DNA of 64,000 nucleotides, taken from Mixophyes australis (lineage: Eukaryota; Chordata; Amphibia; Anura; Limnodynastidae). The notes under the pieces were generated by a model. That model saw only the letters and a list, made by a program, of their open reading frames with translations, searched no databases and was not told the origin of the DNA. How positions within the stretch are numbered: the first letter of the stretch is position 1; each line of letters begins with the position of its first letter. The position numbers and the translations under genes were made by a program. The stretch spans positions 124,672,898-124,736,897 of the forward strand of contig JAVHZZ010000005.1 in NCBI GenBank assembly GCA_036250195.1, written 5' to 3'. Positions 22,550 through 33,607 of this stretch are shown here, in pieces.

Positions 22550-23830
22550 ACATTCTTACATCAATAAACTGCTGACAAGTAAATCAGGACATCTTCTGAT
22601 GGCAAATAGTGCAACTTTCCTCCAGTAATCCTTTGGACCATGGAATCCAAATAGTCACCAAAAAACAAGAAACCTTCAAAGCGTGACAGTGGTTTTTAGA
22701 ATGTCGGTTCGCCACCAAAAGGACACAGCACAAAAGACTCTTCTAGTAATTATTGTTCATGCTATGCTTCTTGCTTGAAAGCATAACCATATCCAATGAT
22801 GCTTCACAGAAATTCAATACCCTTCTACAGTTTTCATAATAGTAAAAACTATTAATTTCCTCTTGCATATCTTTATACAATTTAATGTATCCAACCAAAT
22901 CATGAGAGGCAGAGAGACCAAAGCTACAACTATCTCTGATTTAACTGCGGTTCCTGAAGAAACATTCCATCTTTTAATACTTTTCCATCTTTCTTTAGAA
23001 GATGGAGGCCCACTGAAGAAAGTCTCCACGGATAGAAAATTTGACAGATTAGCTACTATGCATCTACTTGTGGGATCAAAACCCATTTATCCATTCATTA
23101 TCTGAAAAAGGATACATTTTTTCAATCCTTCCGAGATTAGACTGGCATCTCCCACTCTTCTGTAATAAGGTCCTTAATAACTGTGTGAACACATTGCATT
23201 TTTGCTGACAGAGTCTCACAGTTTTATGAAGTAGTCAGTTACTATCCATTGCAATGACGTTCTACCTCCATTTCGTGTTCTAAAAACAAGTGTCCGGACA
23301 AAAACACCGTTTTGATCAGGATTCAGAGTTGCTTCTTCTACAGATAAGCGACTGAATTCTTTACCCATTTGCAAAGACATTAAAGCAGATTTTCGATCAA
23401 GTGAGTAATATCGGATGGCTAAAGAGATAAGCATAAGATAATTATAAATAGTGTAAGCTACTTTTAATTTGTTTATCATTTTAGTGCTCAATTTACTGCA
23501 CTATGAGAGCTTCTTTTGCTTTGTCTGGTCATACATAGACCCTGGCATATCCTCCATGTCTAATACCACCAGTAATCTTGTTAATTTAGATCCTTGGCGT
23601 GTATATAAATCTTCCTTTGTTCCAATAGACTTCATCATCCAGTCCATTAATTCTTTAAAATGGCTCTGATGGTTTACATTGAGAGCAGCTATATGTGGAG
23701 ATATACAATCCACACATAGTTGCTCACCATAATTTGCTAGCAGTTCTCCATCACATGTTCCACCAACCATAGGTTTTGCAGGCTTTCTTTCCGTCAGGTT
23801 CTACAAGTTTACGGATGAAAATAAAATTCT
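22550..23830 (-). pseudogene. DIRS-1 gag-like protein remnant
   Basis: The minus strand opens with GKKACKT, then GGTCDGELLANYGEQLCVDC, with a frame change between them. The C...C...LC-x2-C pattern matches the N-terminus of the gag at 29154-30704 (TCAMC...GTLCAAC). Further frames (HFKELMDWMMKSIG, MGKEFSRLSVEEATLN and others) are separated by stops. I considered an unrelated or viral gene, but the position between the right inverted repeat and an RT start, and the shared cysteine pattern, favour DIRS gag. Confidence 0.5.
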
Positions 23831-24280
23831 ACCTATTTTAAAACCAATGCGTGCACAAACAAATAAGGAACTACCTAAGTTGTGTTTTCTTTAGTTCTTT
23901 GGGGAGGACTCCAGATACCTATCTCAAGTCTCCCAGGTTGGATTATTGGCACAGCTCACTGCTATCACGTTTTGCAGCTATTTTCGCTCTCATCAGCTCA
24001 TCTGCCCCCATTCTTTACTATATTAGCAGACAGGATAGAGATGCAGATCCTGGCCAGGAATTTAAGTCAAGCCCGATCAGCAACAAAAAAAAACAAAAAA
24101 AAACAAAAACTCACTACATTGCCAACTCTGCTGGAAAGATACAGGAAAACAAGCCCCTAGGAAGAACAGCTACTCTATATACTCTCAGAGGTGTTTTCTT
24201 TTTCCTAACTCTGCTCAGCTGAATAAGGAGTAAACACATTAATTAGGACAACCATGTAGTCCGAAGAGGAAATAATGTCT

Positions 24281-24860
24281 TACATAAGACCGAAAAATTT
24301 TACTTTACTGTTACATATGAACAATTAAGAAACACTGTTTATGATGGTACGATGGAAAATTAAATAGAAATCTTTAAAGTATTTAACTCCTCCCGCTATA
24401 AAGGGAGGTAACACTTTCACCACATATAAATGGGAGATAAGCTAAGTGTGCAGAGCAGAATGAAACTATCACCCTTTCCATAATTTCTGCAACACAATGA
24501 CCGCGCCACACTAGATAATATTCTGCAGCTGTCATCCATGCTGTAGGACACAACCAATGAAGTCCTGCAGAGGAAAAATGGAAAAGGGACAGGCAATTCA
24601 TGCTAATCAGGGGACTTGCAAACTTAATTGAATACATGGAGATGGCATCCGCTCTAAGGCGTGACTGTGGAACTCCTGCAGTGCTTCTTACTGAAGCTCA
24701 ACTTAATGGTAAAAGAATGCCAGGGATATTTTAAGATGCAGGGAGAATCATTTTCAATCCTCAAATTTTAAATAAATTTGTTTGCCAGACATGTTATAAC
24801 AAATCTAATAGCCATATACTAAATTAGATTTTTACATTTTAACAAAGAAAAAGGCCTTAC
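24281..24860 (-). other. marchf6 intron between DIRS-1 and exon
   Basis: Intron sequence ending (in gene direction, starting) with the donor GTAAGGCC at 24860. No element recognised in it. Confidence 0.55.
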
Positions 24861-25029
24861 CTCATTTCGCTGGGCCAAATCATTTAGAGGCTGCAGATGA
24901 TTTTGCTCAAGCCACTGAGGCGCTCCTCCATGGACTATTTGCTCTCTTAACCAAACAAGACTAATAAATGCACAGAGGGTACATGTAACAACAAAACACC
25001 CCTGCAAGCAATCTGCTAATAAATTTTCT
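24861..25029 (-). CDS. marchf6: marchf6 coding exon, second membrane span
   Basis: This 169-bp minus-strand exon encodes ENLLADCLQGCFVVTCTL, then CAFISLVWLREQIVHGGAP, then QWLEQNHLQPLNDLAQRNE. The first part is the hydrophobic second transmembrane segment of MARCHF6 and is highly conserved. The stretch after HGGAP diverges from the mammalian form I remember, as expected for the loop. Acceptor TTATTTCAG ends at 25030 and donor GTAAGGCC starts at 24860. The entering single base A completes the Thr codon started as AC in exon 42846-42918, and exit is phase 0. The upstream intron is 17.8 kb and the downstream one 11.6 kb. Confidence 0.96.
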
Positions 25030-25689
25030 CTGAAATAAAAAAAAAAAAAGTAGTGATAAATGTCAGTCAGTCATTAGCTCAATGTACATCATAAGAAATA
25101 TGTAAGAAACCTATACATGTACAGGTCATTCCATGCCAAATGATCACAACCTCCAACCCGACCATCTCAGATTTTCGAGAAATTTTATAGGATGGTAGAT
25201 GACAAAGTTCCTTTCATATGTAAAATTTTAGCCCTCAGTGGTAAACGGCGTTCATGCAACAGGGTTGCAAACATGTCAAATAATGTAAAATAAATCATAA
25301 CTTTACTTCTAATTGTGGTAGAATTTTCATATTGGTCTTGTTTTAAAGCCAAGGGTCCTTAGTTTTCATAAAAAGTTTTATATTTAAATATTGACTTCTA
25401 CATTTCAAGGTCACATGATCTGACCTTTGACCTCGAATATCTATAAAAAAAAGTGTACTTTTTTGTAATTTTTGGGGACAAAGGATGTTATGCAGTGAAA
25501 TACAATCTCTCTTTGGTATAAGTTGCATTTTGGGAAGCCTTTGGGAACAGGAGTAAAAAAAAATCTGAAAATTATACATATCACAATCAATGAAATACCT
25601 TAACACGTGATTACAAGATTTTTGTACCATAGAATAATGTATAATGCTGTGTACATCTATCTGAGGAAAAAACTTACAAGTCAGTGCCT

Positions 25690-25950
25690 CCTCCTCAGCA
25701 ATGCTTTTCTGTGTTTGGTGTTTTGGGTGCCCACAGCAGGTAGTGTGTAGATTTGTCCAGTTGCAGTCCAAGGATCAACCTTAATGAGAACTTGTTCTCT
25801 TGGAATGTCAAAGATGTCTGGCTGATGAGGATACACATATGATGGAGATGGAGCATTGGGATGTAGAAAACGGATGAAAAGCTCCTGTAATGTTGCATTC
25901 ATATTCATGCCACAACCTAACCACCAAGCATCATTATAGACGCAAGTCAC
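25690..25950 (-). pseudogene. Unassigned transposon protein, C-terminal piece
   Basis: Read from the minus strand the piece begins VTCVYNDAWWLGCGMNMNA, continues LQELFIRFLHPNAPSPSYVY and IFDIPREQVLIKVDP. It ends a little after TGQIYTLPAVG with RRRH and a stop. The 'Y-D-x-W-W...F-x-HP-x-xP' pattern is one I associate with the C-terminal end of a large family of uncharacterised, transposon-associated proteins in cnidarians and fish. No enzyme motif is visible. The piece is cut from the rest by the DIRS insertion. Function unknown; it may be part of the transposase. Confidence 0.6.
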
Positions 25951-25993
25951 AAAAAGAGGATTTTTACTTACCGTAAAATCTAGTTCTCTTTCT

Positions 25994-26116
25994 CCACTGG
26001 GGGACACTGCCAGACATTGGGTATAGTAGTGGGATTGGGAGTTTAGGCACTAAAAACTCTTTGATTTTTACTCCCCTCCTCTGCTATGCCCCTCCTCTCC
26101 TAGATACCTCAGTTTT
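25994..26116. repeat. DIRS-2 left terminal inverted repeat
   Basis: Starts CCACTGGGGGACACTGCC and ends CCTCAGTTTT. It is the reverse complement of 31644-31766 with no difference that I can see. The outer extension 25951-25993 is not in the other terminus but has its complement inside the element. Confidence 0.93.
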
Positions 26117-26214
26117 GACTAACCAAGTGTACTATAAGGAGCTGCCCAAAGGGCATAAGAATGTAAATCAAAAACATTCATAATCAGATCGTCTACAGAG
26201 CAAGGGAGGGAGCG

Positions 26215-26311
26215 CAGTGTCCCCCAGTGGAGAAAGAGAAATAGATTTTACGGTAAGTAAAAATCCTCTTTTCTCTCTCCTACCACTGGGGGACACTGCC
26301 AGACATTGGGG
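26215..26311. repeat. DIRS-2 internal complementary region
   Basis: The first part (26215-26272) is the inverse of 25951-26009 with one substitution. The second part (from about 26270) is the inverse of the right end (CCAGTGGTAGGAGAGAGAAA). It therefore templates the joined outer ends. It lies just after the recombinase stop, the usual place. Confidence 0.92.
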
Positions 26312-26327
26312 ACATACCAAAGCAGCC

Positions 26328-28010
26328 TCATGGGAGGGAATGCTCTGGAGCGGCTGCATGTAATACTTTCCTGCCAAAGCTCGCATCAGAAGATGCGAAA
26401 GCCTGCAATCTGTAAAACTTTACAAAAGTATGAACAGACGTCCAAGTGGCCGCTTTGCACAGTTGTTCAGCCGAAGCCCCATGGCGTGCCGCCCAGGATG
26501 CACCAACAGCCCTGGTCGATTGAGCCCTAAGCGTCTGAGGAACTGGCCGAGAAGCTCGGACATAAGCCAGACTAATAGTGGAAGTAATCCACCGAGCAAT
26601 AGTCTGTTTAGACGCCGGCCAACCACGCTTCTTGACGTTGTATAAAACAAACAGATCCTTTGTTTTACGAGTAGAGGCTGTGCGGTCCACATTGCACCGG
26701 AGAGCCCTAACCACATCCAGTAGATGAAGATCGTAATCAACAGAGTCAGTTTAAGACGACAAATCCGGACGAAATGCTGGAACCACAATCTCCTGGTTGA
26801 GATGGAACCTAGACACTGCCTTTGGAACAAAGGAAGGTTTAGTACGTAACACCGCTCTATCTTCATGAAACACCAAAAATGGAGAACTACAACAGAGTGC
26901 TGCTAATTCCGACACCCTCCTAGCTGAAGATATAGCTAGAAGAAAAATCGTCTTCCAAGACAGATGGTGCAATTCTGCGGTATGAAGGGGCTCGAATGGA
27001 GGAAGACAAAGAGCCCTTAACACTAAATGCAAGTCCCAAGGTTCTACCGGATGAGAAAATGGGGGTTGAATATGAAGGACTCCTTCTAAAAAGGTCTGAA
27101 CCTCACTCAGAAGTGCCAATTTTCGCTGAAAATAAATTGACAGTACAGACACCAGAACTTTAAGGGAACCCAGTCTGAGTCCCTTATCCAGGCCCTCCTG
27201 CAAAAAAGCCAACAGTCTAGACAGGCTAAACCTGGAAGTATGGAAACCCTTGGAATCACACCAAAGGATATAAACCCGCCAGATCCTATGATAAATAGCC
27301 GCAGAAGATGACTTTCTTGCCCTAATCATGGTGGCAATAACTCGTGAAGAAAAACCCTTAGCCTTAAGAACTAAGGATTCAGCAGCCACGCCGTCAAAGC
27401 CAGCCGATCTAAATCGAGATAATGAAGAGGGCCTTGAACTAGCAGGTCTGTGCGCATGGGTAGATGAAACGGCTGATCTGCTGACATTCCCAGAATGTCT
27501 GAGAACCACGCCCTGCGAGGCCAATGAGGGGCTACCAAGATCGCCTGAACGCGTTCTCTTTTTAACTTTTTCAGAACGCGAGACAGCATCGGAAAAGGTG
27601 GGAACAGATACACCAGCCTGAAGCGCCACGGAATCGCCATGGCGTCTGCTGCGTATGCTCGAGGGTCCCGGGACTTTGCACAATACCGAGGGACCTGACA
27701 ATTCAGTCTGGAAGCCATGAGGTCTATTTCTAGTAGACCCCATCTCTGAACTAGAAGAGCGAATACCTCTTTGCACAGGGACCACTCCCCTGGATGAACT
27801 TTCTCCCTGCTTAGGAAATCGGCTTCCCAGTTGTCCACTCCCGGGATATATACCACCGATATCTGGGGAACGTGATGTTCCGCCCAGATTAGAATCTTGG
27901 CAGCCTCTTGCATGACTGCCTTGCTGCGAGTTCCTCCTTGATGATTCAAGTAAGCCACAGCCGTGGCATTGTCTGACTGTATCTGCAGGTGTTTTCCTTC
28001 CAGAAACCAC
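26328..28010 (-). pseudogene. DIRS-2 tyrosine recombinase
   Basis: About 560 codons on the minus strand with one in-frame TAA (26751-26753). The N-terminal third overlaps the RNase H/methylase-like frame, as in other DIRS elements. Core features in order: a SAM-like helical part (FSSRVIATMIRARKSSSAAI), then IFLLAISSARRVSELAAL with the first catalytic Arg (about 26905-26935). The box normally H-x-x-R reads AQSTRAVGASWAAR, the expected His being Gln (codon 26520-26522). Then comes TWTSVHTFVKFY with the nucleophilic Tyr. The enzyme would integrate circular DNA by strand exchange. The stop and the His-to-Gln change predict inactivity. Confidence 0.88.
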
Positions 28011-29187
28011 TGAGCTTTTAACAGAGTCTTAAACACAGCTCTCAACTCCAATATGTTTATGGGAAGAGCTGACTCCTGGGGAGATCAGAGTCCCTGAAAC
28101 CTTAACGGTCCCGTGACTCCTCCCCAACCCGAAAGACTTGCGTCCGTGGTCACTAAGGTCCAGGGGCCCGATTTGAGGGTCTGACCTTTGCTTAGCTTGC
28201 TCGTGGAGAGCCACCATGTTAATGACAGTCGAGTTAAAGGAGACCGTCGAATGAACTGTCTGTCCAACCGTTCCTGTGACCCCGACCATTTCCGGAGAAT
28301 TTCTAACTGAAGAGACCGGGTATGAAATTGGGCACCGACACCATAGTTCCTAGAAGTTTCATGCAGGAGAGCATGGACACTCGAGGACGATCCAATAACA
28401 CTCTGGTTCTCCGCTGGAGGGCGATGATCTTTTTCTGAGGAAGGAACACCCTCTGAACCATTGTGTCGAACACCAATCCCAGAAAGCGAATGCGCTGAGC
28501 TGGGATGAGAGACGATTTTGGCACATTCAGAATCCACCCATGGTCCTCCAAGAACTCCATTGTGGTCTGAATCTGGCGAGATAAAATCTCTGCAGACCTC
28601 GCCTTTAAAAGAAGGTCGTCTAGATATGGAATTATCGTGACTCCCCTTCGTCTCAGGGCACTTGCCATAACTGCCATGATTTTTGTGAACACTCGAGGAG
28701 CAGAGGCCAGACCAAACGGAAGGGCTCTGAATTGAAAATGATCGGAACTCACCGCAAACCTCAGAAACCGATGATGCTGTTTCCATATGGGAACGTGTAA
28801 ATACGCATCCTTTAGATCGATGGAAGCTAGAAACTCTCCCTCTTCCATCCCTGCAATGACTGTCCGAAGAGACTCCATTTTGAATCTCTGGACTACCACT
28901 TGCTTGGTAAGGACCTGAGATTCAGTATAGGGCGAAATGTTCCGTCCGGCTTCGGAACCAAGAAGAGATTGGAGTAGAACCCCTGACCCCTTTCTGGCCC
29001 CGGCACCGGAACCACCACTCCTGCACCCTGAAGCTTCGCCACTGCCTCCAACAGGGCCTGACTTCTGAGGGGACAAGCGGGCACCGGTGAGGAAAGGAAC
29101 CTTATTGGTGGAAACTGGATTAAGTCTATAACATATCCTTTCGACGCCACTCCTCAAATCCAAGCGTCCGACGCGACTAAACACCAC
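27371..29187 (-). pseudogene. DIRS-2 RT, RNase H and methylase-like polyprotein
   Basis: Minus-strand order: ACPLRSQALLEAVAKLQGAG and GQGFYSNLFLVPKPDG (reverse transcriptase fingers, one frame); a frameshift near 28925; FLASIDLKDAYLHVPIW and ALPFGLASAPRVFTK; and IPYLDDLLL with the catalytic Asp pair (28612-28626). After a second frameshift near 28330 comes RNase H with TTDASLSGWGG, ELRAV and QSDNATAVAYL. An in-frame TGA (28085-28087) lies between the first and second RNase H blocks. The methylase-like domain is last: LLEIDLMASRLNCQVPRYC and LVYLFPPFPMLSRVL. The protein would copy element RNA into DNA. Active-site residues remain but the gene is broken. Confidence 0.9.
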
Positions 29188-30704
29188 TGGCGCTTGAAGA
29201 GAAGAAGCCGTGCCCCCACCATGGGTACCCGCGTGGGGGCCAAGGAGTCATGCTGCAGGTTTTTCACTGGGACGCGACGTTTCCCGTCTGGGAGCGCCCC
29301 TACCTCTGCCGCCGCCTCTTCCTCTGGAAACCGCCGGCTGACCCCTTGGTGGGCCGCCACGGCCCTGCGAGAAGGAGCGAAAGGACCGAAACAGAGCTTG
29401 ACGCGGTTTACGAGAGCCCATAGGAAGAATATTACTCTTCCATCCTGTGGCAACCTCACTTTCTCAAGCTCCGGCCCAAACATAGTGACTCCATCAAAAG
29501 GCAGGATTTCCAAGGACCTCTTTGATTCAGCATCCGTCGTCCATGAACATAACCACAGGGAACGTCGTGACGCCATAATAAGGCCGCTATTTCTGGCATT
29601 GACTGCTATTGCATCCATGGATGCCTGTCCCATATAATCCGCCGTCTCCTGAATGTGCTCAGCGAGAACCAGGAGATCAGGTAGCGGAGCATTACTTTGG
29701 ATGGCCGAGATCAACTGCTCTGCCCATATCTGCACCGCCTTATTTGCCCATGCCATTGCCATAGTGGGCCTAAACAAGCTACCGGAAGCCACATATGCGG
29801 ACCGGAGCGCATTGTCACACTTTTTGTCAGTGGAGTCTTTAAGAGATACTCTCTCCTGGGTAGGAATGGCAGAGGAAGTGGACAACCTGATAATGGGTCT
29901 GTCCACCTTAGGAGACGCCTCCCATTTAATACAATCCTCTGTTGAAAGAGGGTAAAAACTCTTAAATCTACCCGGCATAACGAACTGATTTCCTGGGTTT
30001 AACCAAGCGTCCGTCACAATCTGTACCATCTCTGATGACGGTGGGAAAGACATAACCTGAGATTTAGTCCTTTTGAAAATGGAGAAACCTGAGGGAGCCG
30101 AGGGTGTAGGGTCAGCAAAACCAAGGCTATGCCTAATACCTAACACCAGGCTTTCAATATTACCCACCGAGGTGGTCATAATACTCAGTGAGTCTTCTTC
30201 CTGAGTATCCGAGACTATATTCCCATCCTCATCTGATGGGATATCTGAGCCTGGGCTACGACCCTGGTTTACATTCAGTGAGGCCCTTTTGGCTCTGTGG
30301 GAGACTGCAAGTAGGCGATCATCACTATGAGTCAGAGAACTCTGCGAGGATGTGCCTGCAAATTCTGTCTAGTCACTCGCCCCTGCTACATGTGAAGAGC
30401 GCTGCCCTGCAGTGAGATACACCTGAGATTCTGTAACTACATTCTGACGTATCTCTGCAGCCTGTAACATCACCGTAGTAAACTTCTCCATGGTTGCAGC
30501 AAAGGATTTAACCCAAGGCGGCTCTACCATGGCTACCGGTGTTTGAGCTGGGGCGGGACGCTCCTGAGATCCGGTCTCACAAGCAGCGCAAAGGGTACCT
30601 TTGTCATGCTGTCCTTTTGAAAGTTTTACTTTACACATGGCACAAGTAAAATACAATGCAGACCCTCCAGAGGATCCCCTGTCAGAGGACTCCTTGTTAG
30701 ACAT
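29154..30704 (-). pseudogene. DIRS-2 gag-like protein
   Basis: A single minus-strand frame of about 516 codons starts MSNKESSDRGSSGG and ends shortly after ARLLLFKRQW. One in-frame TAG (30369-30371) follows AGASD. A small cysteine motif near the start, C-x2-C then C-x2-C (TCAMC...GTLCAAC), could bind zinc. The middle is helical (AMAWANKAVQIWAEQLISAI and following). The C-terminal part is Arg-rich (RRFPEEEAAAEVGALPDGKR), as in nucleic-acid binding gags. It is presumed to be the particle or RNA-binding protein of the element. Relatives lie at 22550-23830 and 40870-41350. Confidence 0.8.
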
Positions 30705-31643
30705 TACTGGTTAAATACAGTATAAACTGATTATGACTAGACAGATAAATGATTATTGTCTAAACAGTTAATGTCAGAATACAGCTATACACAATTTGTA
30801 GCCAGATCTATATACCCGGGTACAATTTTGCCCCACAGTAACTTATAACCTCCCTCGCTAGGTAGAACAATCAACCATGAATGTTTGTTTGTGCACAAAA
30901 ACATTTTAAACACAGGATTTAACGATACTAGTCACAGAAGAGGTAAATGAGAGGAGAGAAGCGACATGCAGCTGCTCGGTGTGAGCTAAAGATGGCGACT
31001 CCGCTGTGCAGGATCCTGAGAAGTGCGGGAAACGAAGGATCTCCTCCAGCTCCGCCTTCATCAAAAAAATGTCTGCTCCTCTCTAAGTTACCGAACAGCT
31101 CATCTATAATATGGCTGTCGGTAATCTCTCCACAACACGCTTGTTACAGTGCCCAGGTAGCGTGTGCGTCTCTGCCCTCCTCCTGCAGCGCCGCTCTCTA
31201 TAATAGAGGGAGCGCTAACGGACCCCCGCTGCTCGTTGTCAGGGAGGTGGGGGTATGGAGGAGGGGGGCTTGCCGGCTAGTCCGTCGGCAGGGAGAGATG
31301 GATCCTGGATCTCCCCCGCGCGACCTATCTCTGTGGCCCGCTGAAGAGGTCTACCTCCGTGGGCACCTAAAGCCCTAATGGCGCTATCAACAACTAACAG
31401 CTCGTTTCTAGGGGATGATCTACCGGCAAGACTGGTGAAGGAAGACCCGGGCATCAGCCACTTCTTACCTTGCGCGGGGATCAGGGTGAAGGAAGCCCAG
31501 GACTATTCACCCTCTCTGGGACTTGGGATCGATCCCCGCGAAGCACCTTAAGAAAAAATAAAATAAAAACGTGAAACACTATCACTAAATAACATATAGG
31601 CAGGAGCTTATACTAAACTGGCCTAACTCCTAAGGCACTAAAA

Positions 31644-31766
31644 AAAACTGAGGTATCTAGGAGAGGAGGGGCATAGCAGAGGAGGGGAGTAAAAATCAAA
31701 GAGTTTTTAGTGCCTAAACTCCCAATCCCACTACTATACCCAATGTCTGGCAGTGTCCCCCAGTGG
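31644..31766. repeat. DIRS-2 right terminal inverted repeat
   Basis: Reverse complement of 25994-26116. The element's outer extension runs on to about 31779 (TAGGAGAGAGAAA), whose complement is in the internal region at 26270-26285. Confidence 0.93.
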
Positions 31767-31779
31767 TAGGAGAGAGAAA

Positions 31780-32180
31780 CCTTTAATTCTTCCAAAGGCA
31801 ACGTTTCATATTAAGTATTTATTTTCTACACTTCACTGGATGATTCTGTAGAAAACCTCTTCATTATTAAGCCATTTCATGTCCCTGGCATAAAAACATA
31901 AAATGTTTGAGTTCCAGATATCGTCATGCTTCCTCATGTCGGTTGTGTACCATTTGCTCCCACAAGAACACAGTGTTTGGGACGCAGAGAGGCAAAATTT
32001 GAAAAACCCACTTTTATATTAAGATGTGATTGTTTGAAGTGTTCATACACTTCTGAAAGGTTATTCAAAATTAGCCTCTTTTGTTTGTGACAGTAAGAAG
32101 TGGTGGTACCAAACACAAAGTCTCTCTTACCAGGCATAATCATGCTGACATTACCACTGCAGTAGAAATTCAATGTATCA
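31780..32180 (-). pseudogene. Unassigned transposon protein, central piece
   Basis: Between the SINE and DIRS-2 the minus strand reads IADTLNFYCSGNVSMIMPGK, continues KQKRLILNNLSEVYEHFKQS and VGFSNFASLRPKHCVLVGAN, and stops after GTQPT with a TGA. Decayed frames then continue to the DIRS boundary. The 'F-x-LRPK-x-C' block with the MPGK-x-D-x-V block is shared, as far as I remember, with uncharacterised Hydra and fish proteins that carry the C-terminal motif seen at 25690-25950. No known catalytic triad is evident. Confidence 0.65.
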
Positions 32181-32395
32181 GCAATCATCATCATCAGTTT
32201 TTTATATAGCGCCTCCGGTTTCCTTCCACACTTTTGGCGTGTGGGAGGAAATCGGAGCACCCGGAGGAAACCCACACAAGCACAGGGAGAACATAAAAAC
32301 TCCACACAGATAAGGTCATGGTCGGGAATTGAACTCATGACCCCAGTGCTGTAAGGCAGAAGTGCTAACCACAAGGCCACTGTGCTGCCCTGGTT
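32181..32395 (-). repeat. tRNA-derived SINE inside the unassigned transposon
   Basis: Reverse complement of the SINE at 4606-4975: GGCAGCACAGTGGCCTTGTG head, the box-B-like block CATGAGTTCAATTCCCGACC, core blocks, and a tail ending in (GAT)n at its left edge. It splits the transposon gene between GKSLEP and IADTL. Confidence 0.92.
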
Positions 32396-32664
32396 CCAAG
32401 CTTTTACCAGGTCTAGGAGTTGGCAATGACAAAATGCCAAACTCTCGTACCAATTGCTTTGCTTTTTTTGTTATATAGTTACTTGCTTGAGGAAATTGTT
32501 GTTCTATTTTTCTAATACTCCAGTCTTTTGGAAGAAGCGTCAAAATAACACTTACAACTTTTTGTGATCTCTTCAAATGTTTCTTTATGTTGTTGTAATA
32601 TGACACCATCACAACATTGACTATTTTTAGGCACAGGTTCCTCAGCCAGAATATGGAATATATT
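32396..32664 (-). pseudogene. Unassigned transposon protein, second piece
   Basis: The minus strand reads VVMVSYYNNIKKHLKRSQKV and VVSVILTLLPKDWSIRKIEQ, then ASNYITKKAKQLVREFGIL and PTPRPGKSLEP. It is one open frame of about 85 residues, flanked by an LTR on the N-terminal side and a SINE on the C-terminal side. The helix-rich, basic 'LLP-x-x-W-S-x-x-K-I...AS-x-Y...AK' block could be a DNA-binding helix-turn-helix, but that is inference. Confidence 0.65.
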
Positions 32665-33583
32665 TGTGACTAAATCACTTATAAGTAACTTATGGTATAA
32701 ATATATTTAAAGGAAATAGCACAGGGCACTTATTTATATAATTGCAAATGCACTTATTTTTTGATATTGTGTATATTGGTAATAGAAATCTTTATTTTTG
32801 AGACCAGGGAAGAAACTAGTTTTGATTTAATCTTGCTAGAGGAAATTCATTATTTCTGATGTATATATCCGATACAATAAGCCTTTGTTTAGGAAGTTTT
32901 TTGTGTATCTGTGTATCTTGGTGTGAGAAAATGCCTTGTTTGGGGTTTTGCAACTTTTCTTAGGGAGTTATTTTTTTGGGAGGAAATGTGTATTCTGCAA
33001 CACTTGGAAAGAAAGCACCCATGTTAATCTCATGTTAATTAGACCTTTTAATGTGAGAGTCCAATACCCCTTAAGGGAAAGGAAGGGGTAATTAGACTTG
33101 CTGTCAGATGTCCACTGTGTCCAAAATAAGAAGCAGGAAATCACAGCAAGGTTATGGGATATCACAGATAAGCGTAAATATATTAGCTTTGCATTGCATG
33201 TAAATCCATGCCTGGGTAAACAAATTGCAACCCGATTCTAAAAATAGCCTGTGAGGCGGTGTCTAAAACTGCATAAAGAGAGCCTTTGTACACTGAAATG
33301 TATCAATCTGATGTTCCATCTGACCTGACCACCACAGATACCTTTAAACAGTGGGACTGTTTAAAGGTACCTGCTAGACAACTTCTTCAATATTGCTGTA
33401 ATCCTGTAACCTACAGATTAGACCCTAAATCTAATCCATCCTCCAGCTGTTCTGAATTTTGGACCCAGCTCCTAGTACCACCGTTCTGCCCGCTACCCAG
33501 CAGTTCTGGACAGTGCGATAGGCCAGGGGGGATCCATCTACAGCACATTGATCCATAGTAAGCGGTCAGAAGTACCAGCACAG
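32665..33583 (+). mobile_element. LTR family X copy inside the unassigned transposon
   Basis: Starts TGTGACTAAATCACTTATAA and follows the family as far as 'ggatccatctacagcacatt' and 'gcggtcagaagtacc'. The last roughly 190 bp, including the terminal GTCACA, are missing. Its left half is closest to the copy at 20773-21660. It separates the N-terminal piece of the transposon gene from the next piece. Confidence 0.9.
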
Positions 33584-33607
33584 TAGTAAACATGCTCCCA
33601 TACTGCT

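Larger units (their letters stand above)
17180..24280 (-). mobile_element. Old DIRS-like tyrosine-recombinase retroelement (DIRS-1)
   Basis: The left end (about 17205-17320) and right end (about 24150-24275) are inverted repeats at roughly 75-80% identity, both holding CAGCTGAGCAGAG and TATAGAGTAGCT. Inside the left end a second pair, GACTCCATGGCAGCCC (17210) versus GGGCTGCCATGGAGTC (17383), fits the internal complementary region of DIRS elements. Minus-strand remnants run gag (22550-23830), RT start (22060-22400), RNase H/methylase-like (20120-20760) and recombinase (17880-18250), the DIRS order. It is interrupted by a solo LTR (18979-20098) and a partial LTR (20773-21660). All genes are broken. 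Confidence 0.7.
25951..31779 (-). mobile_element. DIRS-type retrotransposon (DIRS-2), structurally complete
   Basis: A 5.8-kb element coding on the minus strand with gag, an RT/RNase H/methylase-like polyprotein and an overlapping tyrosine recombinase. Its terminal inverted repeats (25994-26116 and 31644-31766) look identical over 123 bp. An internal complementary region (26215-26311) joins the inverse of the left outer extension to the inverse of the right one, the hallmark of DIRS elements replicated through a circular form. No target duplication is seen (flanks GTCAC and CCTTT), as expected for recombinase-mediated insertion. Identical repeats suggest it is the youngest large element, yet its genes carry stops, two frameshifts and a lost catalytic His. 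Confidence 0.93.

Noticed and set aside
22550..23830. Endogenous RNA-virus or novel host gene
   Set aside because: Cysteine pattern and position inside inverted DIRS-like ends explain it better; frames are broken by stops.
27328..27621. Plus-strand frame of 97 codons, and similar ones at 29194-29955
   Set aside because: Antisense shadows of DIRS-2 recombinase and gag.
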